64,000 bases of DNA, taken from positions 1 to 64,000 of the forward strand of contig NZ_FXYY01000019.1 in assembly GCF_900169165.1 (NCBI RefSeq), given 5' to 3'. A model generated the notes under the pieces. That model was not told the DNA's origin. It searched no databases and was given only the letters and a program-made list of their open reading frames with translations. Shown here piece by piece: positions 44,314-52,729 of this stretch. How positions within the stretch are numbered: position 1 is the stretch's first letter; each line of letters opens with the position of its first letter. This DNA comes from Brevibacterium linens ATCC 9172 (GTDB lineage: Bacteria > Actinomycetota > Actinomycetes > Actinomycetales > Brevibacteriaceae). Made by a program: the position numbers and the translations under genes.

Positions 44314-47300
44314 ATGGATCGAGCCATGACCGTCGTCCCGAAAGACGAGCTGAAGGCCTTCGTTGACCCTGGAACCTTCGCGCGCGGCACCGATTATGCG
44401 CGCAAAGGTCAGGTGCTGCGGATCCTCTGGCACGAATCCGACCGGCAGCTCGTCGCCGATGTGGCCGGCTCCGCGGGGTTGTATCAGACCACGATCACCT
44501 TTGATGATTCAGACGACGGCGGACCCGGCGAGATCGTCGACACCGTCTGCACCTGTCCGGTCGGCTACGACTGCAAGCACTGCGTGGCCGTGGTCATCGT
44601 CAACAATCAGCAGATGCTCGAACAGCGGACCTCCGCGATCATGGACGACTATCGTCGCGCGATCGGAGAAGACGAAACTGAACACGTCAGGGGTGCCGAC
44701 CCTTCCGACTTCGGCGCGATCATTGGTGGCGGGCGATCGACAGTCAGACAGGTTCGGGTACCGGAATGGAGACAGCGGCTTGACCGCATCATCGAGGTCT
44801 CGCGTCGGCCGAGCGCGCAGCCCGAGACCGTGGCACTCGGCTTCGAACTCCACCGCGCCCCACAGCGCAGCTACTTCAATAGGTCACCATCGAGACTCAA
44901 GGCCGCTGAAATCCCTGATGAGGCGGAACCGCAGCTGCACGTCCGGCCGCTGATCCCTGGAGCGAAGAACAACTGGATCAAGGGGCAGGCCGGCTGGCAC
45001 TGGTTCACCTCACGACTCAACGCCTCGCGCTTCGACGCCGACCAATTCGAATGGTTCTACCGACTGGTCACCCTCGACGACGGGCTCGGCCGATTCGGCC
45101 ATGCACAGTCGTCGGCAACGATCCGGCTCGACGACTTCGGCTCCCCCTTCCTGTGGGAGCTGCTCGGTCAGGCCGCTGATCTCGACATTCCACTTGTCAG
45201 CGCCGACAAGCAGATCGCAATCCGGCTGGGGCAACGGGCCGAATTCCAGCTCGATGTCACGCGCAGCGACGACGACCTCGTGCTCAAGTCCGCAGTCGTC
45301 ATCGACGATCAGCCGGTGCAGGCTCACGAAGTCCGGCCTATCGGACTCGGCGGCGTGTACCGCCTGGACATGGTGGGCACGGCGAAAGCCGTGGTCACAC
45401 TTGCGCCACTGACCGAGCCGATGACCGAGGCACAGCGCACCCTTCTCGAAGGGCCCGCGGCCACAAGGATCCCCGAACAAGGGCACGAAGATTTCGTTGA
45501 CCGCGTCCTCCCGCTGCTGCGGAAGTCGCCCGAGAGGCGCGGCGGGATCCGGGGAGTCGGGAACGGGAAGAAGTCCGACCTCGGCGCCACGAACAGCGGT
45601 GCCGGTGACCGAGTCATCAGCAGCGACGGATCCGTGCACCTGCCCGTCGAGAAGTCCCCGCACCTCAACCTCCACATCAGCTACGACAACCCCGACCAGC
45701 ACAGGTCCGCCAGAGGCGGCTCAGACAAGAGCGACCGCGGCCCGGGCCGATCCAACCCGACGATGCGTCTGAGCTGGTCATGGACCTACTACTCGCCACA
45801 GCGGACATTCCACTTGGTGCCCCATCGCAGCGAACTGTCCGACCAGGTGCGCGGTCGCGACCAGAAGTTTGAGCACGCCGTCCTCCGTCGCCTGCGCACC
45901 ATCGACCCCGACGCCGCCCGAACGGAATCGACCATCCTGACCGGCATCGACGCCGCCACCTTCAGCACCCGGATCCTGCCCCGAATCCAAGAACTTGATG
46001 ACGTCACGGTTACCTTCGCCGACAGCGACAACGCCCCGGAATTCCGTGAACTCGACGCGACCCCGCAGGTCAGCCTCCGCACGCAGGCGACCGATGACTC
46101 GGACTGGTTCGACCTCGGCATCGACATCACGGTCGATGACCACGAGATCCCCTTCGTCGAACTCTTCACCGCGCTCGCGAGGGAGCAAACCCACCTCATC
46201 CTCGACGACGGATCGTTCTTCTCCCTCGACAACCCCGCCTTCGGCCGTCTGCGTGAACTGCTGACCGAAGCGAATGCCCTCGATGGCTTCTCGCCGGAGA
46301 ACCCGCAAATCAGCCGCTACCAGACCGCCCTGTACGACGAACTCGAGGATCTCGCCGACGACATCGCCGACGATCCGAAGTGGATCGAACTCATCGGCGG
46401 GCTGAGGGACCTCGATACGATCGCCGAGGTGGCCGTGCCCGACACCGTGAACGCGCAGCTGCGGCCCTACCAGGTGGAGGGGTTCCGCTGGTTGGCGTTC
46501 CTCCGGCAGCACCGCCTCGGCGGGATCCTCGCCGACGATATGGGTCTGGGCAAGACCCTGCAGACGCTCGCTTTCATCGACCACGACCGCACCGAAAGCG
46601 AGACCGAGACTCAGGCCCCATTCCTCGTCGTCGCCCCCACCTCGGTGGTGGCGAACTGGGTGCTCGAAGCCCGCAAATTCACCCCGCACCTGAGCGTGAC
46701 GGCGGTGGGAGAGACCGCGAAGAAGCGCAAGCGCTCCGTCGCCGCGGCGGTCGCCGGTGCCGACATCGTCGTCACCTCGTATGCGGTGATGCGTCTCGAC
46801 ATCGACGAATTCGCCGCCCTCGACTGGGCAGGCCTCATCTACGACGAAGCCCAGTTCATGAAGAATCACCAGGCGAAGACGCACCGCGCGGCGAGGCGAC
46901 TCGAGGCGCCGTTCCGGCTGGCGATCACGGGCACGCCGATGGAGAATTCGCTCACCGACGTGTGGTCGCTGGCCGCGATCACCTCGCCAGGACTGTTTCC
47001 GAACGCGAAGCGCTTCAGGGAGGACTATGTCCGCCCGATCGAATCGGGAGAGTCTCCCGAGCGGATGGGTCGGCTGAGGTCGCGGTTGCGGCCATTCATG
47101 CTGCGCCGGACCAAGGATCTCGTGGCCGCAGACCTGCCGGAGAAGCAGGAGCAGATACTCGGGGTCGAGCTGGAGCCAGCGCACCGGCGCCTCTACGACA
47201 CGGTGCTGCAGCGCGAGCGTAAGCAGGTGCTCGGCCTCCTCGGGGAGTTCGAGAAGAACCGGTTCGCGATCTTCCGGTCACTGACGCTGCTGCGGATGCT

Positions 47301-47856
47301 CGCGCTCGATCCGGGGATCGTCGCCGAGTATGCGGACTCCGGGATCGCCTCGAGCAAACTCAGTGTGCTCATGAGCCACCTCGCCGAGGTCCGGGATGAG
47401 GGTCATCGGGCGCTCGTGTTCAGCCAGTTCACGAGCTACCTGCGTGCGGTGGCGGCCGAACTCGAGGACAGCGGGATCGACTACGTCTACCTCGACGGGT
47501 CGACCAAGGACCGCACGAAGGTCATCGAAGCCTTTCGGGAGGGCGACGCTCCCGTGTTCCTCATCAGCCTCAAGGCTGGGGGATTCGGCCTCACCCTCAC
47601 CGAGGCGGACTACGTATTCCTGCTCGACCCGTGGTGGAATCCTGCGGCAGAGAATCAGGCAGTCGATCGGACCCACCGCATCGGGCAGACCCGGCAGGTC
47701 ATGGTCTATCGACTCGTCGCCGAGAACACGATCGAGGAGAAGGTGCTGGCGCTGCAGACGAAGAAGGCCGAACTCTTCACCGCGCTCATGGACGACGGAA
47801 GCGCATTCAGCGAGGTGATCTCGGCGGCGGACATCAAGGGCCTGCTGGAAGGGTGA
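44314..47856 (+). CDS. SNF2-family helicase with N-terminal SWIM zinc finger
   Basis: The 1180-residue ATPase has a SWIM zinc finger near the N-terminus, C79-x-C81-x5-C87-x-H89 (VCTCPVGYDCKHC). A long central region of unknown fold (about 100-690) contains a basic, Gly/Ser-rich insert near 455-490. The SNF2 engine follows: Walker A in DDMGLGKT near 741, Walker B YDEAQFM near 843, ALVFSQF, and motif VI HRIGQTRQ near 1121. It is expected to translocate on double-stranded DNA or displace RNA polymerase. It stands alone with no methylase or nuclease partner, so a defence role is not supported. An alternative start is ATG 44326. Confidence 0.85.
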   Translation: MDRAMTVVPKDELKAFVDPGTFARGTDYARKGQVLRILWHESDRQLVADVAGSAGLYQTTITFDDSDDGGPGEIVDTVCTCPVGYDCKHCVAVVIVNNQQMLEQRTSAIMDDYRRAIGEDETEHVRGADPSDFGAIIGGGRSTVRQVRVPEWRQRLDRIIEVSRRPSAQPETVALGFELHRAPQRSYFNRSPSRLKAAEIPDEAEPQLHVRPLIPGAKNNWIKGQAGWHWFTSRLNASRFDADQFEWFYRLVTLDDGLGRFGHAQSSATIRLDDFGSPFLWELLGQAADLDIPLVSADKQIAIRLGQRAEFQLDVTRSDDDLVLKSAVVIDDQPVQAHEVRPIGLGGVYRLDMVGTAKAVVTLAPLTEPMTEAQRTLLEGPAATRIPEQGHEDFVDRVLPLLRKSPERRGGIRGVGNGKKSDLGATNSGAGDRVISSDGSVHLPVEKSPHLNLHISYDNPDQHRSARGGSDKSDRGPGRSNPTMRLSWSWTYYSPQRTFHLVPHRSELSDQVRGRDQKFEHAVLRRLRTIDPDAARTESTILTGIDAATFSTRILPRIQELDDVTVTFADSDNAPEFRELDATPQVSLRTQATDDSDWFDLGIDITVDDHEIPFVELFTALAREQTHLILDDGSFFSLDNPAFGRLRELLTEANALDGFSPENPQISRYQTALYDELEDLADDIADDPKWIELIGGLRDLDTIAEVAVPDTVNAQLRPYQVEGFRWLAFLRQHRLGGILADDMGLGKTLQTLAFIDHDRTESETETQAPFLVVAPTSVVANWVLEARKFTPHLSVTAVGETAKKRKRSVAAAVAGADIVVTSYAVMRLDIDEFAALDWAGLIYDEAQFMKNHQAKTHRAARRLEAPFRLAITGTPMENSLTDVWSLAAITSPGLFPNAKRFREDYVRPIESGESPERMGRLRSRLRPFMLRRTKDLVAADLPEKQEQILGVELEPAHRRLYDTVLQRERKQVLGLLGEFEKNRFAIFRSLTLLRMLALDPGIVAEYADSGIASSKLSVLMSHLAEVRDEGHRALVFSQFTSYLRAVAAELEDSGIDYVYLDGSTKDRTKVIEAFREGDAPVFLISLKAGGFGLTLTEADYVFLLDPWWNPAAENQAVDRTHRIGQTRQVMVYRLVAENTIEEKVLALQTKKAELFTALMDDGSAFSEVISAADIKGLLEG

Positions 47857-47869
47857 GCTGGGGCCGAGG

Positions 47870-48226
47870 TCAGTCGCCCGGAACCTCGACGAGGTTGCCC
47901 CTGATTCCGTCGAGAAAGCTCGCCCCCAGCGGGGTCAGGGACAAGAGTTTGCGTTTCGCCCCGGTCCGCGGGGCGGCGACGGCGGTGCTCTGCAGCAGGT
48001 CGGAGTCCTGTAGGCGTTTGATCGTACGGTAGAGACCGCGCTCGGTGATCTGCCAGCCGGTGGCGGCGGTGACCGCCTCGGCGATGGTCGAGATCTCGGC
48101 TGGTTGATGCGCGGCGACGAGGGAGAGCGTGACCGGGGTGAGCATCGACTTCTTGTACGTCTCAACCCAGGAGTCGACTCGATGGTCGATCCACTCCTGC
48201 TCCTCCGGGGAGGGGGACACGGCCAC
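47870..48226 (-). CDS. PadR-like winged-helix regulator (short)
   Basis: The 118-residue protein has a winged helix of the PadR type (EISTIAEAVTAATGWQITERGLYRTIKRL is interrupted after 20 residues by the wing turn), with GAKRKLLSLTPLG forming the beta wing. GTG 48226 was chosen because GGAGGACTGAG lies immediately upstream. It starts 2 bp after the stop of the upstream membrane-protein gene on the same strand, so the two are co-expressed. It probably represses its own operon; a palindrome at the start of the operon is a candidate operator. Confidence 0.65.
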   Translation of the reverse strand: MAVSPSPEEQEWIDHRVDSWVETYKKSMLTPVTLSLVAAHQPAEISTIAEAVTAATGWQITERGLYRTIKRLQDSDLLQSTAVAAPRTGAKRKLLSLTPLGASFLDGIRGNLVEVPGD

Positions 48227-48228
48227 AC

Positions 48229-48681
48229 TCAGTCCTCCCAGCCGCGGCCGAGGACCGCGCCGACGAGGTGGATGAGCAGGCCGAAGCCCCAGAGGGCACT
48301 CATGACGATGGTCACCCCGAACCACGAGCCACCGAGGGCGGCCTGAGCAATGTCCGAAGCGCTCTTGTCGACAGCGCCCTCGGCCATGAGGCGAACGATC
48401 GCGTGCAAGTTGTACGACGTGCTCACCGTGACGAACGCGATGACATGAGCGATGACGACTCCGAAGCGCACGCGTTTGAGGACGCGCCGGTTCCGCCACA
48501 GCCATACTGCGATGCCCAGAGCCACGACGGCGGTGAGGATCCCGGCGAGGATGGTGACCTCTCCGCCAGTGGCGGCGATGACGACCTGGACAATGGTCAT
48601 GGCGATGATGAGGCCGAGCGCATAGGGGAGCAGGAGTGTGCGGACGTTGGCGGGCGATGACATCTGCGGCAGTGTAGACAT
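48229..48681 (-). CDS. Small membrane protein co-transcribed with a PadR regulator
   Basis: The 150-residue protein has four predicted helices (about residues 15-37, 42-58, 68-90, 120-142) and no recognisable motif. ATG 48681 has no good ribosome-binding site, and the palindrome GGTACTGTACC begins 4 bp before it, which suggests a leaderless transcript or a later start at ATG 48660. It is directly followed by the PadR-like gene, an arrangement typical of PadR-controlled membrane proteins or efflux systems. Function unknown. Confidence 0.6.
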   Translation of the reverse strand: MSTLPQMSSPANVRTLLLPYALGLIIAMTIVQVVIAATGGEVTILAGILTAVVALGIAVWLWRNRRVLKRVRFGVVIAHVIAFVTVSTSYNLHAIVRLMAEGAVDKSASDIAQAALGGSWFGVTIVMSALWGFGLLIHLVGAVLGRGWED

Positions 48682-48684
48682 ACT

Positions 48685-48695
48685 GGTACTGTACC
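48685..48695. promoter_or_regulatory. Palindrome at the start of the PadR operon
   Basis: GGTACTGTACC is a perfect 11-bp palindrome ending 4 bp before the membrane-protein start on the minus strand. A repressor bound here would block initiation of a nearly leaderless transcript. Confidence 0.4.
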
Positions 48696-48778
48696 TATGG
48701 TTCACTACATGATTCAAGAGTCACATTCTTGCGGCGAGGACCGCCACAGCCAGCTTTCTGACACTCATCACATCCGCA

Positions 48779-48800
48779 CATCGGCTCCCATGAGCCGATG
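48779..48800. promoter_or_regulatory. Hairpin in the PadR/PepSY divergent region
   Basis: CATCGGCTC (48779-48787) and GAGCCGATG (48792-48800) form a 9-bp stem with loop CCAT, about 100 bp upstream of the PepSY-protein start and in the space between divergent genes. It may be an operator or an attenuator; no metal-regulator consensus was recognised. Confidence 0.35.
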
Positions 48801-48897
48801 CGATCTCTGCTGACCGCACTCGGTCTACCCGGCTGACCCACGCCTGTCCCGGGTGGACTGTGCGTGCCTCGGCGCAGATCCGTCAGAAAGCATCATC

Positions 48898-50193
48898 ATG
48901 ACAACATCCTCTGAAACCGTGCCCGAAAACTCGGGCCGACATTGGTTCGGCCCGTTCCTGCGGCGCCTCCACTTCTACGCCGGAATCCTCATCGGCCCGT
49001 TCATCCTCGTCGCAGCGCTCAGCGGGGCGGCCTACGCGATCAGTCCGACATTGGAAAAGTTCGTCTACGCCGAACAGTTGAGCGTTCCCCCGACCGCCCA
49101 CCCGCTCCCGCTGGCCGCGCAGATCAAGGCGGCGAACGCGACGATCGGGGACGGCGCCGCGCACTCGGCAGTGCGCCCGGCACCCGAGCCCGGAGACACC
49201 ACGCGCGTGATGTACTCCGACCCCAAGCTGGGGGAGAGCGGATCCCGGGCTATCTTCGTCGATCCATCCACCGCCGAGGTGGTCGGTGACCTCACCGTGT
49301 ACGGAACCTCGGGAGCCCTGCTGCTGCGCACCTGGATGCTGTTCCTCTCCGCCACCGGAAGCACTTGGTCCCAGCTCGGCGGCGAGAACGTCACGAAGCT
49401 GCGCGCGGCACTGAGCTGGGAGACACCGGCGATCTCCACACAGCTGGCAGGAGAGTCGGCCACGGGGTCGGCTGATGCAGGCGGTGCCGGCGACCACTCC
49501 GGCCATGAAGGACACGAAGGACACGAGGGACACGAAGGACACGAGGGACACGAAGGCCATGACGCCCACGCCGAGCACAACGGCGACGAGGCCGGCACAG
49601 GACAAGGGTCGACGACCGATACCGCCGACGTCGACCCGGCCGATTTCGACATGATGCTGGCCATGGCACACGGGGTCAACATCGACACCAGAGCGGTCGA
49701 AATTCTGCCGGCTACGGACACGAACTCGGCGTGGGTGGCCCGGGAGATCCAGCGCAACTATCCCACGAAGGTCGACGCCGTCACCTTCGATCCGACGACG
49801 ATGGAGGTCACCGATCGCGTTGACTTCGCCGACTACGGTCTTCCGGCGAGGCTCGCCCGCTGGGGCATCGACCTGCACATGGGCTCGCTGTTCGGTCTGG
49901 CCAACCAGTTCGTGCTCTTCGTCCTCGCCATCGGAATCGCGGCGATGGTCGTCTGGGGCTACGTCATGTGGTGGCAGCGCCGCCCGAAGCACGACCCGAC
50001 GAGACGATGTGGGGTAAAGCCACCCCGTGGAGCACTGCTGAACGCGCCGTGGTGGGGAACCGGCGTCATCGTCGTCGCGGGAATCGGCATTGGAATATTC
50101 CTGCCGATGGTGGGGATCAGCCTGGTCGTGTTCCTCATCATCGATGTGGCCCTCGGCGTCTTGGCGCGACGACGAGAACGAGTGACGGACTGA
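48898..50193 (+). CDS. PepSY-associated membrane protein with His-rich repeat
   Basis: This 431-residue protein of the PepSY_TM type has a helix near residues 22-44 preceded by LRRLHFYAGILIGPF, the family's first signature. PepSY-like segments and LARWGIDLHMGSLFGLANQ precede the final helices, ending with GYVMWWQRRP and two further helices. A histidine-rich tract of six GHE repeats (coding 49501-49563) lies in the central extracytoplasmic part and probably binds Cu, Zn or Ni. The region where related proteins have their second and third helices appears shortened, which would change topology. ATG 48898 was chosen over 48853. Iron or copper handling is likely by family. Confidence 0.72.
   Translation: MTTSSETVPENSGRHWFGPFLRRLHFYAGILIGPFILVAALSGAAYAISPTLEKFVYAEQLSVPPTAHPLPLAAQIKAANATIGDGAAHSAVRPAPEPGDTTRVMYSDPKLGESGSRAIFVDPSTAEVVGDLTVYGTSGALLLRTWMLFLSATGSTWSQLGGENVTKLRAALSWETPAISTQLAGESATGSADAGGAGDHSGHEGHEGHEGHEGHEGHEGHDAHAEHNGDEAGTGQGSTTDTADVDPADFDMMLAMAHGVNIDTRAVEILPATDTNSAWVAREIQRNYPTKVDAVTFDPTTMEVTDRVDFADYGLPARLARWGIDLHMGSLFGLANQFVLFVLAIGIAAMVVWGYVMWWQRRPKHDPTRRCGVKPPRGALLNAPWWGTGVIVVAGIGIGIFLPMVGISLVVFLIIDVALGVLARRRERVTD
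49501..49563 (+). repeat. 9-bp tandem repeats encoding Gly-His-Glu
   Basis: Seven nearly identical 9-bp units (GGACACGAA/GGACACGAG variants) encode six GHE triplets followed by GHD. Such in-frame tandem units can expand or contract without breaking the gene. Confidence 0.8.
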
Positions 50194-50205
50194 TCCCGGC
50201 GAAGC

Positions 50206-50256
50206 CCCGGTGCCCGACGTGCCCTAGGCATCCAGCCTCAGGCGTCGGGCACCGGG
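50206..50256. terminator. Hairpin between convergent genes
   Basis: CCCGGTGCCCGACG (50206-50219) pairs perfectly with CGTCGGGCACCGGG (50243-50256) with a 23-nt loop. The right arm overlaps the last codons of the ammonia-lyase gene (stop at 50238-50240), and the left arm starts 13 bp after the PepSY gene stop. Confidence 0.7.
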
Positions 50257-51359
50257 TTCGCTGCGGAGCCCTCGGTGACGGTGAGGACGATGACGCTGCC
50301 TGAGTCCACGCCCAGGTGCCGGCGCCGGGACTCCGCGTCCACACCGGCGAGTGCCTCTCTGACCCCCGCCAACGAGGCGGCTCCGCAGGGTCCCGCGGCC
50401 ACCCCGAGATCGGCGAGCCGATGCGCGGCATCGATCGCGGCAGCGTCGCTGACCGTGACCGCGGCATCGAGGCCGTCACGGACCAAGGGCCACGCCAGCG
50501 ACGAGGGGGTTCCGCAGTTGAGGCCGGACATGATCGTCTTCCCGGTCTCCACGGTCACCGGATGCCCGGCATCGAGGCCCGGTCCGATGCACGCCGCCAC
50601 TTCCGTTTCGACGGACACGACTGCCGTGTCCACGGCGCCGGCCGCTCCCGTACGGGAGGCATCGTCGCCGACGCTCGCCCGCCGGTAGTGCGCGAGCGCG
50701 GCCTGCAGCAGAGACCCGACTCCGGTCGGCACGGTGATGAGGTCCGGTGCGTGATGGCCGGCCTCACTCAGCTGAGCGTCGATCTCACGAAACAGCGTCG
50801 AGTAGCCTTCGACGATCCAACCGGGAACCTCTTCGTAGTCGTCCCACGCGGTGTACTGGACAAGCACCCCGCCGTTGGCGGCCACATAGTCGGCGGCCGC
50901 TTCGACGGACTGGTCGTAGTTGGCGTCGAGCTCGACGACCTCAGCATCTTCACCGCGGATCGCGGCGACAGCGCTCGGGTGGATGCCGCCTGCCGGCACG
51001 AAGATGCGAGCCGGACGACCAGCCTCCCGGGCGAACCTGGCTACGGCACGACCGTGGTTTCCATCCGTGGCGGTGACCACCTCGGCGTCGGTGTCCGCCT
51101 GCGCCGCCTCAAGGGCACGGTGGACGGCCCACGAGGCACCGAGTGCCTTGAACGCGGGCATGCCCAGCCTGGTCGACTCGTCCTTGGCGAAGACCGCGGC
51201 GACCCCGAGTTCGCGGGCGAGCTCCGGCAGTTCGATGAGCGCGGTGGGCTCGTAGCCGTTCAGTGTGCGGTGGAAGTTCAGGGCCGCACCGTCCTGGTCG
51301 GGACTTGACCAATTGTGGTCACGGTCGTTGGCGGTCCATGCGGCGGTTGTCGTGGTCAT
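50238..51359 (-). CDS. dpaL: Diaminopropionate ammonia-lyase-like PLP enzyme
   Basis: This 373-residue fold-type II PLP enzyme has Schiff-base lysine K71 in MPAFKALGASWA, with TATDGNHGRAVA (phosphate/asparagine loop) and PTGVGSLLQA following. The KDES-(3)-GMPAFKALG pattern is that of 2,3-diaminopropionate ammonia-lyase rather than threonine deaminase. It would release ammonia from diaminopropionate, D-serine or similar amino acids. Its ATG overlaps the stop of an M20-peptidase remnant (ATGA), and GAAGGGA is upstream. Because the 5' end of that operon is deleted, its native promoter has probably been lost. Confidence 0.78.
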   Translation of the reverse strand: MTTTTAAWTANDRDHNWSSPDQDGAALNFHRTLNGYEPTALIELPELARELGVAAVFAKDESTRLGMPAFKALGASWAVHRALEAAQADTDAEVVTATDGNHGRAVARFAREAGRPARIFVPAGGIHPSAVAAIRGEDAEVVELDANYDQSVEAAADYVAANGGVLVQYTAWDDYEEVPGWIVEGYSTLFREIDAQLSEAGHHAPDLITVPTGVGSLLQAALAHYRRASVGDDASRTGAAGAVDTAVVSVETEVAACIGPGLDAGHPVTVETGKTIMSGLNCGTPSSLAWPLVRDGLDAAVTVSDAAAIDAAHRLADLGVAAGPCGAASLAGVREALAGVDAESRRRHLGVDSGSVIVLTVTEGSAANPVPDA

Positions 51360-51475
51360 GAGCGGTTCCCTTCGGGCAGGCGTGAGGTGACGAGTGCGGT
51401 AAAGAAGTCGATCCCCGCACCGAGGATTGCGTCGTTGAAGTCGAAGTCGCGGCTGTGCAGCGGTGCCGTGCCGCC
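51356..51475 (-). pseudogene. M20 peptidase/amidohydrolase, C-terminal remnant
   Basis: About 39 residues remain, including APLHSRDFDFNDAILGAGID and FTALVTSRL, which match the C-terminal strand and helix of M20 amidohydrolases that contain the family's H-S-x-x-F-D-F-N-D sequence. The remaining 350 or so residues are missing. The stop overlaps the start of dpaL, so this gene was once the promoter-proximal member of that operon. Upstream of 51475 the frame is antisense to a different gene remnant. Confidence 0.65.
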
Positions 51476-51506
51476 GTCGGCAGTGCCACTTCCGACAGTG
51501 CCACTC

Positions 51507-51671
51507 GTGGCCGGGGAGTGGGACTTCGTCCTCATCCTCCTGGTCCAGGACATGGCCGAGTACACGGAGCTGACGAGGCAGTTGTTCTTCGGCGACGACA
51601 ACATCCGCCGCTTCAGCACCCAGGTCGTCATGGACGCCGCAAAGGTCGGTCTCACGGTCCCGTTGGGGTGA
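51507..51671 (+). pseudogene. Lrp/AsnC-family regulator, C-terminal remnant
   Basis: 54 residues remain from VAGEWDFVLILLVQDMAEYT to QVVMDAAKVGLTVPL. This matches the second half of the RAM ligand-binding domain of Lrp/AsnC regulators (G-x-x-D-F-x-L.., D-x-x-x-Y, ..R-x-x-T..V-M...K). The DNA-binding half is absent. It faces the M20 remnant head to head; the original arrangement would have been a divergent regulator. Ten-bp direct repeats CAGTGCCACT (51481-51490 and 51496-51505) lie at the junction. Confidence 0.65.
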
Positions 51672-51679
51672 TCAGCCGA

Positions 51680-52600
51680 TCAGTCGAAGCTCACCGAATT
51701 CCTTGGCTCGGTGCGGACCGTGAGTTCGAAGACGTCCGGGCGGGAGTAGTGGCCGACGACGTCGAAGTCGAGGTGGGAACGCGTCTTCGCCGTCGGATCG
51801 ATCTCGGCATAGAGGATCGTCTCCTCGTCATAGACAGGGCCGGCCAACACTTCTCCGGTGGGTGCGACGATGATGCTGCCGCCGCGGATGGCCGTGCTGC
51901 CATACGGCAGGTCCACTTCGAACGGGTGATCATTGGGATACGCGTCCGTAGTGATGAACTGGCAAGCGGAAAGCACATGTGTGCGCCCTTCGAGCGCGAT
52001 GTGCGTCATCGTCGCGGCCCACGTCGGCCGGTCATCGACGGTCGGAGCGCAGTAGAGCTCCACGCCCTTCGCATACATCGCCTGTCGCAGCAGCGGCATG
52101 TAGTTCTCCCAGCAGATGACCGACCCAACGCGTCCGAGCGGAGTATCCATGGTGTCGAGGGTCGACCCGTCGCCGAAGCCCCAGATGAGCCGTTCCGAAC
52201 CGGTGGGCATGAGCTTCCGGTGTGCGCCCGCGACTCCGACCTCGGGGTCGAGCATGAGTGCAGTGCAATAGAGTGTGTTGCCGAGTCGTTCGATGATCCC
52301 GATGACGACGAAGAGTCCGAGTTCTTTGGCAGGCTCAGCCAGTCGTTCGACATCCGGCCCGTCGAGGGTCACCGCGCCGTTGCTGTAGCGCTCGTACTGT
52401 CGGCGCCCGTCATCCGTGCGCAGTCCCACCGGTGCGCCGAAGGTGCTGCCCTTCGGATAGCCGCCGATGAATGCCTCGGGGAAGACGGCGATCTCGGCGC
52501 CGTTGTTGCGAGCCTCGGTCATCAGGCGAATCGCCTTGTCGACGGAGGCGTCGATGTCGAAGGGAACTGATCCTGCTTGGACGACTGCTGCTGTGGGCAT
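51680..52600 (-). CDS. Nitrilase
   Basis: This 306-residue carbon-nitrogen hydrolase has its catalytic triad visible as E42 (FPEAFIGGYPKG), K129 (HRKLMPTGSE) and C163 (VICWENYMPL). The CWENYMPL variant of the nucleophile motif is typical of true nitrilases (nitrile to acid plus ammonia) rather than amidases. ATG 52600 was chosen over 52630 because GAGGAAGG lies upstream and the family starts here. It is transcribed in the same direction as HyuAB but is separated from hyuB by a hairpin, so it may have its own promoter. Confidence 0.85.
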   Translation of the reverse strand: MPTAAVVQAGSVPFDIDASVDKAIRLMTEARNNGAEIAVFPEAFIGGYPKGSTFGAPVGLRTDDGRRQYERYSNGAVTLDGPDVERLAEPAKELGLFVVIGIIERLGNTLYCTALMLDPEVGVAGAHRKLMPTGSERLIWGFGDGSTLDTMDTPLGRVGSVICWENYMPLLRQAMYAKGVELYCAPTVDDRPTWAATMTHIALEGRTHVLSACQFITTDAYPNDHPFEVDLPYGSTAIRGGSIIVAPTGEVLAGPVYDEETILYAEIDPTAKTRSHLDFDVVGHYSRPDVFELTVRTEPRNSVSFD

Positions 52601-52679
52601 GTGGCTGACCTTCCTCGCTCTGCCGAACACTTCTTGCTCTCACTTTCGACCGCGAGGTGGGAAAGGTCAACTCCACGAC

Positions 52680-52718
52680 AGCGGAGACGCCCGCCTTCAA
52701 AGGACGAGCGCCTCCGCT
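52680..52718 (-). terminator. Hairpin after hyuB
   Basis: AGCGGAGACGC (52680-52690) pairs with GCGCCTCCGCT (52708-52718) with one mismatch, 12 bp beyond the hyuB stop on the minus strand and 80 bp before the nitrilase start. Confidence 0.6.
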
Positions 52719-52729
52719 GATCGCATTCG

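Noticed and set aside
44314-47856. DISARM-like or other phage-defence island around the SNF2 helicase
   Set aside because: No methylase, nuclease or phospholipase genes are nearby. Neighbours are an aldo/keto reductase and a PadR-type regulator.
49501-49563. Short tandem repeats that could suggest a CRISPR or minisatellite
   Set aside because: Units are 9 bp without spacers and encode in-frame Gly-His-Glu within a PepSY protein.
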